Source: CBDDCA01 sp965218205 (lineage in GTDB: Bacteria; Spirochaetota; Spirochaetia; WTKD01; G963693115). Taken from it: DNA of 64,000 bases. The notes under the pieces are model-generated. The model was not told where the DNA came from and did no database searches. It saw only the letters and a list, made by a program, of their open reading frames with translations. Positions 1 to 8,957 of the stretch are shown here, piece after piece (position 1 is the first letter of the stretch; every line of letters begins with the position of its first letter). The stretch covers positions 1-64,000 of the forward strand of contig OZ244590.1 of NCBI GenBank assembly GCA_965218205.1, written 5' to 3'. The translations under genes were made by a program, and so were the position numbers.

Positions 1-719
1 TTACTGTGGAAGTTAAAAAAAATCTTGGTTCAACGTTTGTAGTACATCAAGCATTAGAATCAGGGGATATTGATATATATCCTGATTATACAGGGACTCT
101 CTATCAGGCAAAATTAAAGCACACAGAACGTGTATCAGCAGAAGAATCGTTTCATATTGTTAAAAAAGAATTATACGATGAGTTTGGTTGGGTAGTATTT
201 GAGACATTTGGATTTAATAATACCTATGCAATAGGGATGTTAAAAGAACGTGCTGATGAGCTTGGGTTACAGAAAATATCTGACTTGCAAAGATATCCTG
301 AACTAATACCGGGGTTTGATAGTGAATTTATGGCACGAGCGGATGGAGGAATAGCAATGTTTGATTATTATGGTATTCCTTATAATGATATTGTTTCATT
401 AGAAATTGGCTTGCGATACCAAGCAATAATAGAGAAAAAGGCAGATTATACTGATGTTTTTTCGACAGATAGCAAACTAAAACGATTTAATATGACGCTA
501 CTAGAAGATGATAGAAATTTTTTCTCTCAGTATTATGCTGTTCCTGTTGCAAGAAAAGAAATAATAGAACAATATCCAGAGCTTATTTCGGTGCTTTCGT
601 TGCTTGCAGGAAGCATTGATGAACAGACTATGACTGATCTTAATTATCAAGCAGAGGAAGATAAAATTGAAACTGAAAAAATTGCTTTGGATTTCTTACA
701 ACAAAGAGAATTGATATAG
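1..719 (+). CDS. Glycine betaine/choline-type ABC substrate-binding protein, 3' part
   Basis: The gene is cut by the left window edge: the frame is open from the first bases, so the GTG at 6 is not a real start. About 238 residues remain. The segment SGDIDIYPDYTGTLYQ matches the ligand-lobe signature of OpuAC/ProX/OsmF-type binding domains for quaternary amines, and the remainder fits the C-terminal half of that fold. The role would be capture of glycine betaine, choline or a similar osmolyte for an ABC importer. It could be a free periplasmic protein or the C-terminal domain of a permease fusion; the missing 5' part would decide. The substrate is inferred from family only. Confidence 0.8.
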   Translation, partial: TVEVKKNLGSTFVVHQALESGDIDIYPDYTGTLYQAKLKHTERVSAEESFHIVKKELYDEFGWVVFETFGFNNTYAIGMLKERADELGLQKISDLQRYPELIPGFDSEFMARADGGIAMFDYYGIPYNDIVSLEIGLRYQAIIEKKADYTDVFSTDSKLKRFNMTLLEDDRNFFSQYYAVPVARKEIIEQYPELISVLSLLAGSIDEQTMTDLNYQAEEDKIETEKIALDFLQQRELI

Positions 720-1013
720 AATATTCCTTAAATAGTATAATATTGAATAAGCCAATATGTAAGCACAGAAACGCAAAAAGCAACTTGATGAACACCCTAT
801 AGAAATAAAAACTCGTACTACCATAGGACACTGCAAAACTATGTACCAAGTATTGTCTCTATTCTCATTAAATATGCAAATAAATTACTGCGTAGATATG
901 CTAAGAAAATGATTGAGATTTCTCATATTTCCATTAATACGCTTTTTTATATCAGATAATGAAGTTGTTTTTTGTATACTCACAATGGTTATTTTTAAAA
1001 ATTATAAGACACA

Positions 1014-1029
1014 TTTTTTTTTTTTTTTT
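1014..1029 (+). repeat. T16 homopolymer tract upstream of lipoprotein gene
   Basis: An uninterrupted run of 16 T lies about 135 bp before the ATG at 1163 and about 70 bp before the -35 box. The equivalent site in the tandem copy (about 3563-3585) instead reads as repeated TTTTG units. Homopolymers this long are expected to be slippage-prone. An effect on promoter strength is possible but is inference. Confidence 0.7.
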
Positions 1030-1098
1030 GTTTTATTGTTATTCTTTGCTTTTTTTTGCTCATTTTTTATATTTAATGCTTGAATTTGCAATATTATG

Positions 1099-1127
1099 TT
1101 ACATATTTCAGGTTAAAGTAATACAAT
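1099..1127 (+). promoter_or_regulatory. Sigma70-like promoter of first tandem lipoprotein gene
   Basis: TTACAT (1099-1104) and TACAAT (1122-1127) are separated by exactly 17 bp, and the ATG follows about 35 bp after the -10 box. The same boxes and spacing are preserved in the tandem copy at 3648-3676, which supports function. Confidence 0.6.
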
Positions 1128-1162
1128 ATTATACATGATACAATAAGCCCTAAGAAGGTTTT

Positions 1163-3310
1163 ATGAAAAAGATAAAAAATGTTATACCAATATTTTTAAT
1201 GTTGGTGCTATTTATGCTTAGCTCACTTTTTTTAAGCTGTGAAGAAAATAAATTAGGCTCATCTGGAATATTTCCATCTTTAGCTGTTCCGCCAAAAGAA
1301 TCTTTATTAAAGGATAAATTTGTAGCTACCCAATCATCAGTTGAAGGGAAACTAAGTTTAACAATTAAACAATTAGATACCTTTACAGGCATGAAAGATA
1401 AAGAAGGCAAAGCAATAACAAGCAATGATCAACTTGTGTATACTGTATACGGATTACAAAAAGATACTGCTCCTAGTAAATCAGAAATAGTAAGTAGTGG
1501 AAAAAAAGTAGAGCTTCCTTCCTCTACTGGCAACAAGTATACTATTTCTAACTTTGATAAGTTAGGACTCTCTACAGATGATGAATCACAAGTAAATATA
1601 GAAGAAGATAAACAGTACCATTTTGTAGTAGAAGTAGCAATAAAAAGCGATCCAACAAAGAAAGCATACAGTGAAGTAAGTAGTATAACAGTAGGATCAG
1701 AAGCTACTGCCCCCTCTAATGTAAACAATATTAAAACAACCTCTGCTGATAATAGCATATCAATATCATGGACAGCCCCTTCCCTTACCAGTGATCACAA
1801 GAAAAAAGATGGGAATAATCTCACAGCATCAGATGTATCGTACAAGATATATCGTGTAAAAAAAGATGGATCTAATGTCCGTACAGTAGATACTATTATT
1901 GATATAGATGAAAACCCAATAACTGTGCCAAAAAACACATATAACGCAAGTATAAGTGATCTTACTGCTAATACTACTTATGAGATAGTAGTACAAGCAG
2001 TTAATTCAACAGATACGGCAAGAGTTTCTACAGGACTAAGAGTAAGGGCAAAAACACTCCCACTCCCAGGTGCCCCTCACTTACTATTTAAAAAACGAGG
2101 CAGTGGTAATGCTATTACTTCCTTTACTACGAAAGCACAAGGAGAATATGGTAAAACTACAATAGTGCCTATTGTTTCAGAAGTAGCTCCTGATAGTATC
2201 GTATTAGAAGGATCGTATTCTATTAGTCCCGATAGTTTCAGTAGCTCAACTGGATTATCGTTTAATACCGATGATGGAACAATATCTGGAGTAGCAAAGT
2301 ATGTAGCAAGCACAACTACATATACAATAAAATTTACTGCTAACGATGGAAGAGAATTGGAAAATTCTATTGATATTACTATTGAATATAAATATACTCC
2401 TGCCGGTAAAACAGCATTAAAAAATGCTATAACTACAGAATTGCAGGCACAGGCTCAAGGATCTGATACATACAACCATAGGACTGATCTCAATATAATA
2501 GATACCAGTGCTGTAAGAAGGATGGATGGCTTATTTTTCAATGATGGCTTAGGATACGATGAATCAAGGTTTAATGGAAATGTATCTAAGTGGGATACCA
2601 GTAATGTTACTCATATGGGTGGTATGTTTGGTGGAGCAACAGCGTTTAATCAAGATATATCAAATTGGAATACCAGTAATGTTACTCATATGGGTAGTAT
2701 GTTTAGAAGTGCATCGGCTTTTAATCAAGATATATCAAGTTGGGATGTTCGTAGGGTTAAAAACATATCAAGGATTTTTTATGAAGCTACTGCATTTGAT
2801 AAAGATGTATCATCATGGAAATTGTGTAATCTTGATACTGTAATTGCACCAAATTTGGATTTTATGAATTCTGGAATTGCGAATAATAAAAATAAACAGC
2901 CAACATCAAAAAAAGGAACAGATGCATGCTCTACTCCTAACCCCACGCTCATTCCACCAGAAGTAGGTATAATTCGCTATAATATGATAACTCAGGGGCT
3001 TGAAATAACTTGGCAATCACCTTCAATAACATCTGAACATGTAGATGCAGATGGTGATCCACTCACTCAAGATCAAATAGAATATAAAATGTATCTTGCT
3101 AAAATGAGTAGTGTTGGACAATTACCAAACGAATCAGATATAATAGCTGCAGCTACACCAGTATCTCTAGCAGCTAACACTAGAAGACATGTATTTACTG
3201 ATGTTGAGGATAATGCATATTATGCGGTACTCATTCAAACGGTTAATTCTACCGATAAAACAAAAGTTTCTGTAGGAAAACGAGTTGATTTTAAAATACC
3301 AAAATCTTAA
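1163..3310 (+). CDS. FN3/DUF285 modular lipoprotein (tandem copy 1)
   Basis: The 715-residue protein begins with a lipoprotein signal peptide: basic MKKIK, a hydrophobic core and lipobox LFLSC with Cys26. It is therefore predicted to be lipid-anchored and probably surface exposed. After a short linker come fibronectin-III-like segments with the recurring motif TYEIVVQAVNSTD (about residues 50-300), then an Ig-like segment. A DUF285 block follows (about 417-560) with repeats of the form FNQDISxWxTSNVTxMxxMF, and the last 120 residues are another FN3-like domain. DUF285 and FN3 modules are common in adhesive surface proteins; the ligand is unknown. It is a near copy of the gene at 3712-6759. 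An AGAAGG ribosome site precedes the ATG, and a terminator follows at 3344. Confidence 0.85.
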   Translation: MKKIKNVIPIFLMLVLFMLSSLFLSCEENKLGSSGIFPSLAVPPKESLLKDKFVATQSSVEGKLSLTIKQLDTFTGMKDKEGKAITSNDQLVYTVYGLQKDTAPSKSEIVSSGKKVELPSSTGNKYTISNFDKLGLSTDDESQVNIEEDKQYHFVVEVAIKSDPTKKAYSEVSSITVGSEATAPSNVNNIKTTSADNSISISWTAPSLTSDHKKKDGNNLTASDVSYKIYRVKKDGSNVRTVDTIIDIDENPITVPKNTYNASISDLTANTTYEIVVQAVNSTDTARVSTGLRVRAKTLPLPGAPHLLFKKRGSGNAITSFTTKAQGEYGKTTIVPIVSEVAPDSIVLEGSYSISPDSFSSSTGLSFNTDDGTISGVAKYVASTTTYTIKFTANDGRELENSIDITIEYKYTPAGKTALKNAITTELQAQAQGSDTYNHRTDLNIIDTSAVRRMDGLFFNDGLGYDESRFNGNVSKWDTSNVTHMGGMFGGATAFNQDISNWNTSNVTHMGSMFRSASAFNQDISSWDVRRVKNISRIFYEATAFDKDVSSWKLCNLDTVIAPNLDFMNSGIANNKNKQPTSKKGTDACSTPNPTLIPPEVGIIRYNMITQGLEITWQSPSITSEHVDADGDPLTQDQIEYKMYLAKMSSVGQLPNESDIIAAATPVSLAANTRRHVFTDVEDNAYYAVLIQTVNSTDKTKVSVGKRVDFKIPKS

Positions 3311-3343
3311 ATTATATACTAATATTCACGCTATTATAAAAAA

Positions 3344-3369
3344 GAGGGTCATTATTGACCCTCTTTTTT
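3344..3369 (+). terminator. Rho-independent terminator of tandem copy 1
   Basis: An 8-bp perfect stem, GAGGGTCA with TGACCCTC around a TTAT loop, is followed by a run of T. It lies 33 bp after the stop codon of the lipoprotein gene. Confidence 0.85.
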
Positions 3370-3647
3370 ATTTCTCATTATTTTTTATATTAAACGTAAA
3401 AAATACCACATTCTTATTAAATATGCAAATAAATTACTGCGTAGATATGCTAAGAAAATGACTGAGGTTTCTCATATTTCCACTAATACGCTTTTTTATA
3501 TCAGATGATGAAGTTGTTTTTTTTGTATATTCACAATGGTTATTTTTAGAAATTATAAGATACATTTTGTTTTGTTTTGTTTTATTGTTATCCTTTGCTT
3601 TTTTTTGCTCATTTTTTATATTTAATGCTTGAATTTGCAATATTATG

Positions 3648-3676
3648 TTACATATTTTAGGTTAAAGTGATACAAT
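3648..3676 (+). promoter_or_regulatory. Sigma70-like promoter of tandem copy 2
   Basis: TTACAT (3648-3653), a 17-bp spacer and TACAAT (3671-3676) match the promoter of copy 1 box for box. It lies 35 bp before the ATG. Confidence 0.6.
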
Positions 3677-3711
3677 ATTATACACGATACAATAATCCTA
3701 AGGAGGTTTTT

Positions 3712-6700
3712 ATGAAAAAGATAAAAAATGTTATACCAATGTTTTTAATGTTGATACTGTTTATGTTTAGCTCACTTTTTTTAAGCTGTGAAGAAAATAA
3801 ATTAGGCTCATCATCTGATGACAAGCCATCAATCCCTGGAGGAGGTGGAGGATCTTCATCTTTAGCTGTTCCGCCAAAAGAATCTTTATTAGAGGATAAA
3901 TTTGTAGCCACCCAATCATCAGTTGAAGGAAAACTAAGTTTAACAATTGAACAATTAGATACCTTTACAGGAATGAAAGATAAAGAAGGCAAAGCAATAA
4001 CAAGCAATGATCAACTTGTGTATACTGTATACGGATTACAAAAAGATACTACTCCTAGTAAATCAGAAATAGTAAGTAGTGGAAAAAAAGTAGAGCTTCC
4101 CTCCCCCACTGGCAATAAGTATACTATTTCTAACTTTGATAAGTTAGGACTCTCTACAGATGATGAGTCACAAGTAAATATAGAAGAAGATAAACAGTAC
4201 CATTTTGTAGTAGAAGTAGCAATAAAAAGCGATCCAACAAAGAAAACATACAGTAGAGTAAGTAGTATAACAGTAGGATCAGACGCTACTGCCCCATCTA
4301 ACGTAAGTAATATTAGAACAACAACAACTACTACTATTAATAGCATATCAATATCATGGACAGCCCCTTCTCTTACCAGTGATCACAAAAAAAGAGATGG
4401 GAGCAATCTCACAGCATCAGATGTATCATACAAGATATATCGTGTAAAAAAAGATGGCTCAAATGTCCGTACAATAGGTACTATTATTGCCATAGATAAA
4501 AACCCAATAACTGTACAAAAAAATACACATAACGCAAGTATAAGTGATCTTATTGCTGATACTACTTATGAGATAGTAGTACAAGCAGTTAACTCAACAG
4601 ATACGGCAAGAGTTTCTACAGGACTAAGAGTAGAGGCAACAACACTCCATGAACCTCGCTTACTATTTAAGAAACGAGGTAGTAGTAATGCTATTACTTC
4701 TTTTACTACGAAAGCACAAGGAGAATATGGTAAAGATGCAATATTACGTATTGATTCAGAACTAACTCCTGTTAGTATCATATCAGAAGGATCATTTTCT
4801 ATTAGTCCCGATAATTTAACTAGAGTAACTGGATTATCGTTTAATACCGATAATGGAACAATATCTGGAGTAGCAAAATATGTAGTAAATAGAACTACAT
4901 ATACAGTAAAATTTACTGCTAGCGATGGAATAGAGGTGGAAAATTCTATTGACATTACTATTGGATATAAATATGCCCCTGCTAATAAACCAGAATTAAT
5001 ACAAGCTATAACTGCAGAATTGCAGGCACAAGCTCAAGGATCTGATCCATACAACCATAGAGCTGATCTCAATATAATAGATACCAGTGCTGTAAGAAAG
5101 ATGGAAGGATTATTTTTTGATAATGGCTTAGGATACGATGAATCAAGGTTTAATGGAAATGTATCTAAGTGGGATACCAGTAATGTTACTCATATGGGTG
5201 GTATGTTTGGTGGAGCAGCAGCGTTTAATCAAGATATATCAAATTGGAATACCAGTAATGTTACTCATATGGGTGGTATGTTTAAAAATGCATCGGCTTT
5301 TAATCAAGATATATCAAACTGGGATGTTCGTAGAGTTACAAACATATCAAGGATTTTTTATGAAGCTACTGCATTTGATAAAGATGTATCATCATGGAAA
5401 TTGTGTAATCTTGACACTGTAATTGCCCCAAATGTTGATTTTATGAATTCTGGAATTGCGAATAATAAAAATAAACAACCAACATCAAAAAAAGGAACAG
5501 ATGCATGTGCTATTTCTAACACTACGCTCATTCCACCAGAAGTAGGTATAATTCGCCATAATATGATAACTCAAGGGCTTGAAATAGCTTGGCAATCACC
5601 TTCAATAACATCTGAACATGTAGATGCAGATGGTGATCCACTCACTCAAGATCAAATAGAATATAAAATGTATTTTGCTAAAATGAGTGGTTTTGGACAA
5701 TTACCACACGAATCAGATATAATAGCTGCAGCTACACCAGTATCTCTAGCAGCTAACACTAGAAGACATGTATTTACTAATGTTGAGAATAATGCATATT
5801 ATGCGGTACTCATTCAAACGGTTAATTCTACCGATAAAACAAAATTTTCTGTAGGAAAACGAGTTAGTTTTAAGATGCCAAATATTGTAATTGAATCTAC
5901 CTTTGAATATGCATTGGAATACATTGTTGGGGAAACTGTTGATGAATCAATAAAAATAAGTACCAATGATCCTGATGTAAAACCAACCACAACATTTACA
6001 CTTTCCAGTGCTATTTCTCAAAAGGTTAAAAAAGAAACAGGATTAACAGTAACATTTGATCAAGCGAGCAATATATTTACTATAAAAGGGGTAGCAAATA
6101 AATCCAATATTTGGGATAGTAACATAAGATCATACCAATATGCAACAATAGAATTTGCAGTACCAATATTAAATATATCAAGAAATTTTGAGTTAAAAAT
6201 ACGAACTGGATTAAGAAAATCTCCAAATATAAACAATGAAAGGTATTATGGACCCACTACTAAATCTCAACTGATAGATGTTATAGATAATGAGTTCTCT
6301 AGACAAAATACTGATAGCCCTAATCTCAATATGATAGATGTATCTGCTATTTATGATATGAGCGTTCTCTTTTTGCACAAAAGTACTTTTAATGGAGATA
6401 TATCACATTGGAATACTAGTAATGTATGGAATATGTCTGGTATGTTTAGCCATGCTAAGGCATTTAATGGAGATATAACTAATTGGGATACGAGTAATGT
6501 TGTTGGTATGGCTTTCATGTTTGATAAAGCACAGAAGTTTAATCAAGATATATCTGGATGGAATGTAAGTAAAGTTACAGATACACAGTATATGTTTAGA
6601 TATGCAGAGGCTTTTGATAAAGATTTATCTTCTTGGGTATTAAGTAGAAAAGTATTGCCAGCTGGAACATCAAGGTTCAGTTTCTTATCTGATAATATGT

Positions 6701-6759
6701 TCAAACATGCAACAAAGGTAAATAATCCTAATCGTGGTAAATTACCAAGAATACAATAA
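3712..6759 (+). CDS. FN3/DUF285 modular lipoprotein (tandem copy 2, extended)
   Basis: The start is the ATG at 3712, preceded by AAGGAGG; an in-frame ATG at 3667 lies in the promoter and is rejected. The product is 1015 residues with lipobox LFLSC. Its first 720 or so residues parallel copy 1, with an insertion containing PGGGGGSS after the anchor. The extra C-terminal part has an Ig-like module (about 727-840, containing ETGLTVTF and ANKSN) and a second DUF285 block (about 843-1000). Both resemble the tail of the big lipoprotein at 13911-18600, so this gene looks like copy 1 plus a cassette shared with that gene. Predicted role: surface-anchored, possibly adhesive. A terminator follows at 6773. 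Confidence 0.85.
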   Translation: MKKIKNVIPMFLMLILFMFSSLFLSCEENKLGSSSDDKPSIPGGGGGSSSLAVPPKESLLEDKFVATQSSVEGKLSLTIEQLDTFTGMKDKEGKAITSNDQLVYTVYGLQKDTTPSKSEIVSSGKKVELPSPTGNKYTISNFDKLGLSTDDESQVNIEEDKQYHFVVEVAIKSDPTKKTYSRVSSITVGSDATAPSNVSNIRTTTTTTINSISISWTAPSLTSDHKKRDGSNLTASDVSYKIYRVKKDGSNVRTIGTIIAIDKNPITVQKNTHNASISDLIADTTYEIVVQAVNSTDTARVSTGLRVEATTLHEPRLLFKKRGSSNAITSFTTKAQGEYGKDAILRIDSELTPVSIISEGSFSISPDNLTRVTGLSFNTDNGTISGVAKYVVNRTTYTVKFTASDGIEVENSIDITIGYKYAPANKPELIQAITAELQAQAQGSDPYNHRADLNIIDTSAVRKMEGLFFDNGLGYDESRFNGNVSKWDTSNVTHMGGMFGGAAAFNQDISNWNTSNVTHMGGMFKNASAFNQDISNWDVRRVTNISRIFYEATAFDKDVSSWKLCNLDTVIAPNVDFMNSGIANNKNKQPTSKKGTDACAISNTTLIPPEVGIIRHNMITQGLEIAWQSPSITSEHVDADGDPLTQDQIEYKMYFAKMSGFGQLPHESDIIAAATPVSLAANTRRHVFTNVENNAYYAVLIQTVNSTDKTKFSVGKRVSFKMPNIVIESTFEYALEYIVGETVDESIKISTNDPDVKPTTTFTLSSAISQKVKKETGLTVTFDQASNIFTIKGVANKSNIWDSNIRSYQYATIEFAVPILNISRNFELKIRTGLRKSPNINNERYYGPTTKSQLIDVIDNEFSRQNTDSPNLNMIDVSAIYDMSVLFLHKSTFNGDISHWNTSNVWNMSGMFSHAKAFNGDITNWDTSNVVGMAFMFDKAQKFNQDISGWNVSKVTDTQYMFRYAEAFDKDLSSWVLSRKVLPAGTSRFSFLSDNMFKHATKVNNPNRGKLPRIQ

Positions 6760-6772
6760 TAATTATAAAAAA

Positions 6773-6798
6773 GAGGGTCAATAGTGTCCCTCTTTTTT
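6773..6798 (+). terminator. Rho-independent terminator of tandem copy 2
   Basis: The stem GAGGGTCA/TGTCCCTC with an ATAG loop and one mismatch is followed by T6. It is a diverged copy of the terminator at 3344. Confidence 0.8.
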
Positions 6799-6871
6799 AT
6801 TTATCGTTATTTTTTATAGTAAAACATAAAAAATACCACACAATAATACATAAATGGTGTAATATATAAAT

Positions 6872-7918
6872 ATGGGATTATTTGATTCTCTTAAAGAGCA
6901 ATTTTTTGCTAGTAATCAGAGTGGGAGTACAGAACAAAACTCTCAAAATAGGCAGCCTATTTCTTTTCGTGTTTCGGTACGCCTGATAATAGGTATTATT
7001 CTGTTATTACTTCTTATAGCTGCTATCGTTACAAGTGTTGTAGTGGTAGATGAAACTGAACAATCAGTAGTGTTACGCTTTGGAAAATATAACCGAACAT
7101 TAGAGCCTGGTTTAAGTTTCATACTTCCTTTTGGGATGGAAGAAAGTAATAAAGTTCAAACAAAGATCGTTAAAAATATGACCTTTGGATTTCGGACACA
7201 GCGGGCTGATATTGTGTCTCTTAGAGCAAGAGGAGACTATAGTAATGAATCTACTATGCTCACAGGAGACTTAAATATAGTAAGTGTAGAATGGGTAATA
7301 CAATATCGTATAGCAGATCCAAGAAAATGGCTTTTCAATGTGGAACGACAAAATGATACTATTCGTGATATATCTATTTCAGTAATGAATGAATTGGTAG
7401 GAGACTATTATATTACTGATGTGTTAGGAAATGCACGAACAGTCATAGAAGAAACAGCATTGGTAAATCTTAATGATATTTTTGAAGCATATAATTTAGG
7501 GATTAATGTTATAGCGGTGCAACTTCAGAATATTGTGCCACCAGAAGGGCCTGTACAAGATGCCTTTGAGGATGTGAACAAGGCAATACAGGATATGAAT
7601 AGGCTTATAAATGAGGGGCGCGAAGAATATAACAAGGTAATTCCTAAAGCAAAAGGACAAGCTGAAGGTATTATACAAGAAGCGAGAGGATATGCAGCCG
7701 AAAGAATCAATAAGGCAACAGGAGATACAGCACGGTTTAATTCTGTCTTAGAGGAATATCGTGTAAACCCATCCATTACACGAGAACGTTTATATTTTGA
7801 AACAATGGAAGAAATACTTACAAATAAGGATGTTTCTGCTGATACACGCTTTATTGATAGTACCTTTGATAATCTTTTACCTTTATTACAGTTAAATAAA
7901 ACTGAGGGACAGGAGTAA
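6872..7918 (+). CDS. hflK: HflK-like SPFH/band-7 membrane protein
   Basis: This 348-residue protein has a hydrophilic N-terminus, one membrane helix (about residues 32-56) and then a band-7/SPFH domain beginning VDETEQSVVLRFGKYNRTLEPG. A coiled-coil stretch rich in Ala, Glu and Lys (about 240-285) follows. In the family, HflK and HflC form a heteromeric ring that encloses the FtsH protease and controls its access to membrane substrates. The next gene starts 2 bp after the stop and encodes the HflC partner, so the pair is translationally coupled. No ftsH is visible here. The name rests on gene order and domain type; SPFH subfamilies are hard to separate by eye. Confidence 0.8.
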   Translation: MGLFDSLKEQFFASNQSGSTEQNSQNRQPISFRVSVRLIIGIILLLLLIAAIVTSVVVVDETEQSVVLRFGKYNRTLEPGLSFILPFGMEESNKVQTKIVKNMTFGFRTQRADIVSLRARGDYSNESTMLTGDLNIVSVEWVIQYRIADPRKWLFNVERQNDTIRDISISVMNELVGDYYITDVLGNARTVIEETALVNLNDIFEAYNLGINVIAVQLQNIVPPEGPVQDAFEDVNKAIQDMNRLINEGREEYNKVIPKAKGQAEGIIQEARGYAAERINKATGDTARFNSVLEEYRVNPSITRERLYFETMEEILTNKDVSADTRFIDSTFDNLLPLLQLNKTEGQE

Positions 7919-7920
7919 TT

Positions 7921-8934
7921 ATGGCAAAAAATACCTCAAAGATGAATAATATACTTATATTTTTCTTTATTTTTATTACAGTATGTGTTATTGTTATTGC
8001 TTCTGGTTCAATATATTTTGTAAAAGAAGGAGAGCAAAAGGTTATTACTCGTTTTGGTGAAATTATTGGGGTTGAGATAGAAGCGGGGGTAAAATTTAAG
8101 CTCCCTTTTGTTGATAGAGTAACGACATATTCAAGAAAAATTCTTTCTTGGGATGGTGAGCCTCGAAGAGTGCCAACATTAGAACAACAGTTTATTTGGG
8201 TAGACACTACAGCACGGTGGCGTATTTTTGATCCAAAGCTGTTTTATTCTTCTATCAACACTATGACACAAGCATATTCTCGTTTAGATGATATAATAGA
8301 AAGTGCAGTAAGAACTACCATCTCTCAAAATCGCTTAGTGGAAGCTGTTCGTAATACCAATGCAATTATTGAAACTCAGTTTCAAACTACAACAAGTACT
8401 TTTACAATAGAAGAAGGGCAAGAGGATGTAGATATTACTGATCTTGCAACACAGCGTGAAGCTCAGTCTCCTATAGAGAAGGGGCGTCGTGCACTAAGTC
8501 AAGAAATGCTAGAAGTGGTGAAAGTTATTACTCCAGAATTTGGTATTGAGGTTATTGATGTTGTTATTCGGCAGATTCAGTATTCTGAAGATTTGACAGA
8601 GAGTGTGTATAATCGTATGATATCAGAACGAAAACAAATAGCACAGGCATCTCGTGCTTGGGGAGAAGGAAGAAAGCAAAAAATACTGGGAGAATTGCAA
8701 AATGAACAAAAAGTTATTCTCTCCGATGCATATGCAAAAGCTGAAGTAATAAAAGGGGAGGCAGATGCTGAAGCGACTCAAATATATACCGAAGCATATC
8801 AGCAGTCACCGCAATTTTTCTCTTTTTGGGTTGCAATAGAGTCGTACAAAAAAACTCTTCCTCAATTAAACAAAATACTATCTACTGATTATGATTATTT
8901 TAGGTATTTGTATAATACAACAGGACAGCGATAA
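7921..8934 (+). CDS. hflC: HflC-like SPFH/band-7 membrane protein
   Basis: This 337-residue protein has an N-terminal membrane anchor (about residues 10-32) followed by an SPFH domain starting VKEGEQKVITRFGEIIG. The middle carries an acidic insertion (EEGQEDVDITD). The C-terminal coiled coil (RKQIAQASRAWGEGRKQK, then AKAEVIKGEADAEATQIY) is characteristic of HflC. It would pair with the upstream HflK-like protein to form the FtsH-modulating membrane ring. The 2-bp spacing suggests coupled expression. Confidence 0.85.
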   Translation: MAKNTSKMNNILIFFFIFITVCVIVIASGSIYFVKEGEQKVITRFGEIIGVEIEAGVKFKLPFVDRVTTYSRKILSWDGEPRRVPTLEQQFIWVDTTARWRIFDPKLFYSSINTMTQAYSRLDDIIESAVRTTISQNRLVEAVRNTNAIIETQFQTTTSTFTIEEGQEDVDITDLATQREAQSPIEKGRRALSQEMLEVVKVITPEFGIEVIDVVIRQIQYSEDLTESVYNRMISERKQIAQASRAWGEGRKQKILGELQNEQKVILSDAYAKAEVIKGEADAEATQIYTEAYQQSPQFFSFWVAIESYKKTLPQLNKILSTDYDYFRYLYNTTGQR

Positions 8935-8957
8935 TTAATTTTTCTTAATTTTTTTAT

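Larger units (their letters stand above)
720..1162. other. Gene-free stretch upstream of first tandem lipoprotein gene
   Basis: This is 443 bp without a supportable gene. Positions 720-860 hold short open frames on both strands that I could not assign. From about 861 the sequence is a near copy of 3410-3711, so the rest of the interval is the duplicated upstream region of the lipoprotein gene. It contains a T16 run at 1014-1029, a promoter at 1099-1127 and an AGAAGG-like ribosome site just before the ATG at 1163. Confidence 0.6.
3311..3711. other. Spacer between tandem lipoprotein genes
   Basis: This 401-bp interval holds the terminator of copy 1 (3344-3369) and, from about 3410, the duplicated upstream region of copy 2. 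That region includes TTTTG repeats near 3563-3585, the promoter at 3648-3676 and a strong AAGGAGG ribosome site before the ATG at 3712. No gene is seen in it. Confidence 0.7.
861..6842 (+). repeat. Tandem direct duplication of lipoprotein gene plus flanks
   Basis: Unit A starts near 861 and unit B near 3410. They share about 300 bp of upstream DNA, promoter, start region, most of the coding sequence, the GAGGGTCA-type terminator and the trailing AAAAAATACCACA motif (near 3400 and 6830). Differences are scattered substitutions, a Gly-rich insertion near the N-terminus of unit B, different simple repeats upstream, and about 300 extra C-terminal residues in unit B. The whole transcription unit was therefore duplicated and has since diverged. 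The end points are approximate because they were read by eye. Confidence 0.85.

Noticed and set aside
720..860. Possible transposase or integrase remnant
   Set aside because: Six-frame reading gave only short fragments with no recognisable motif.
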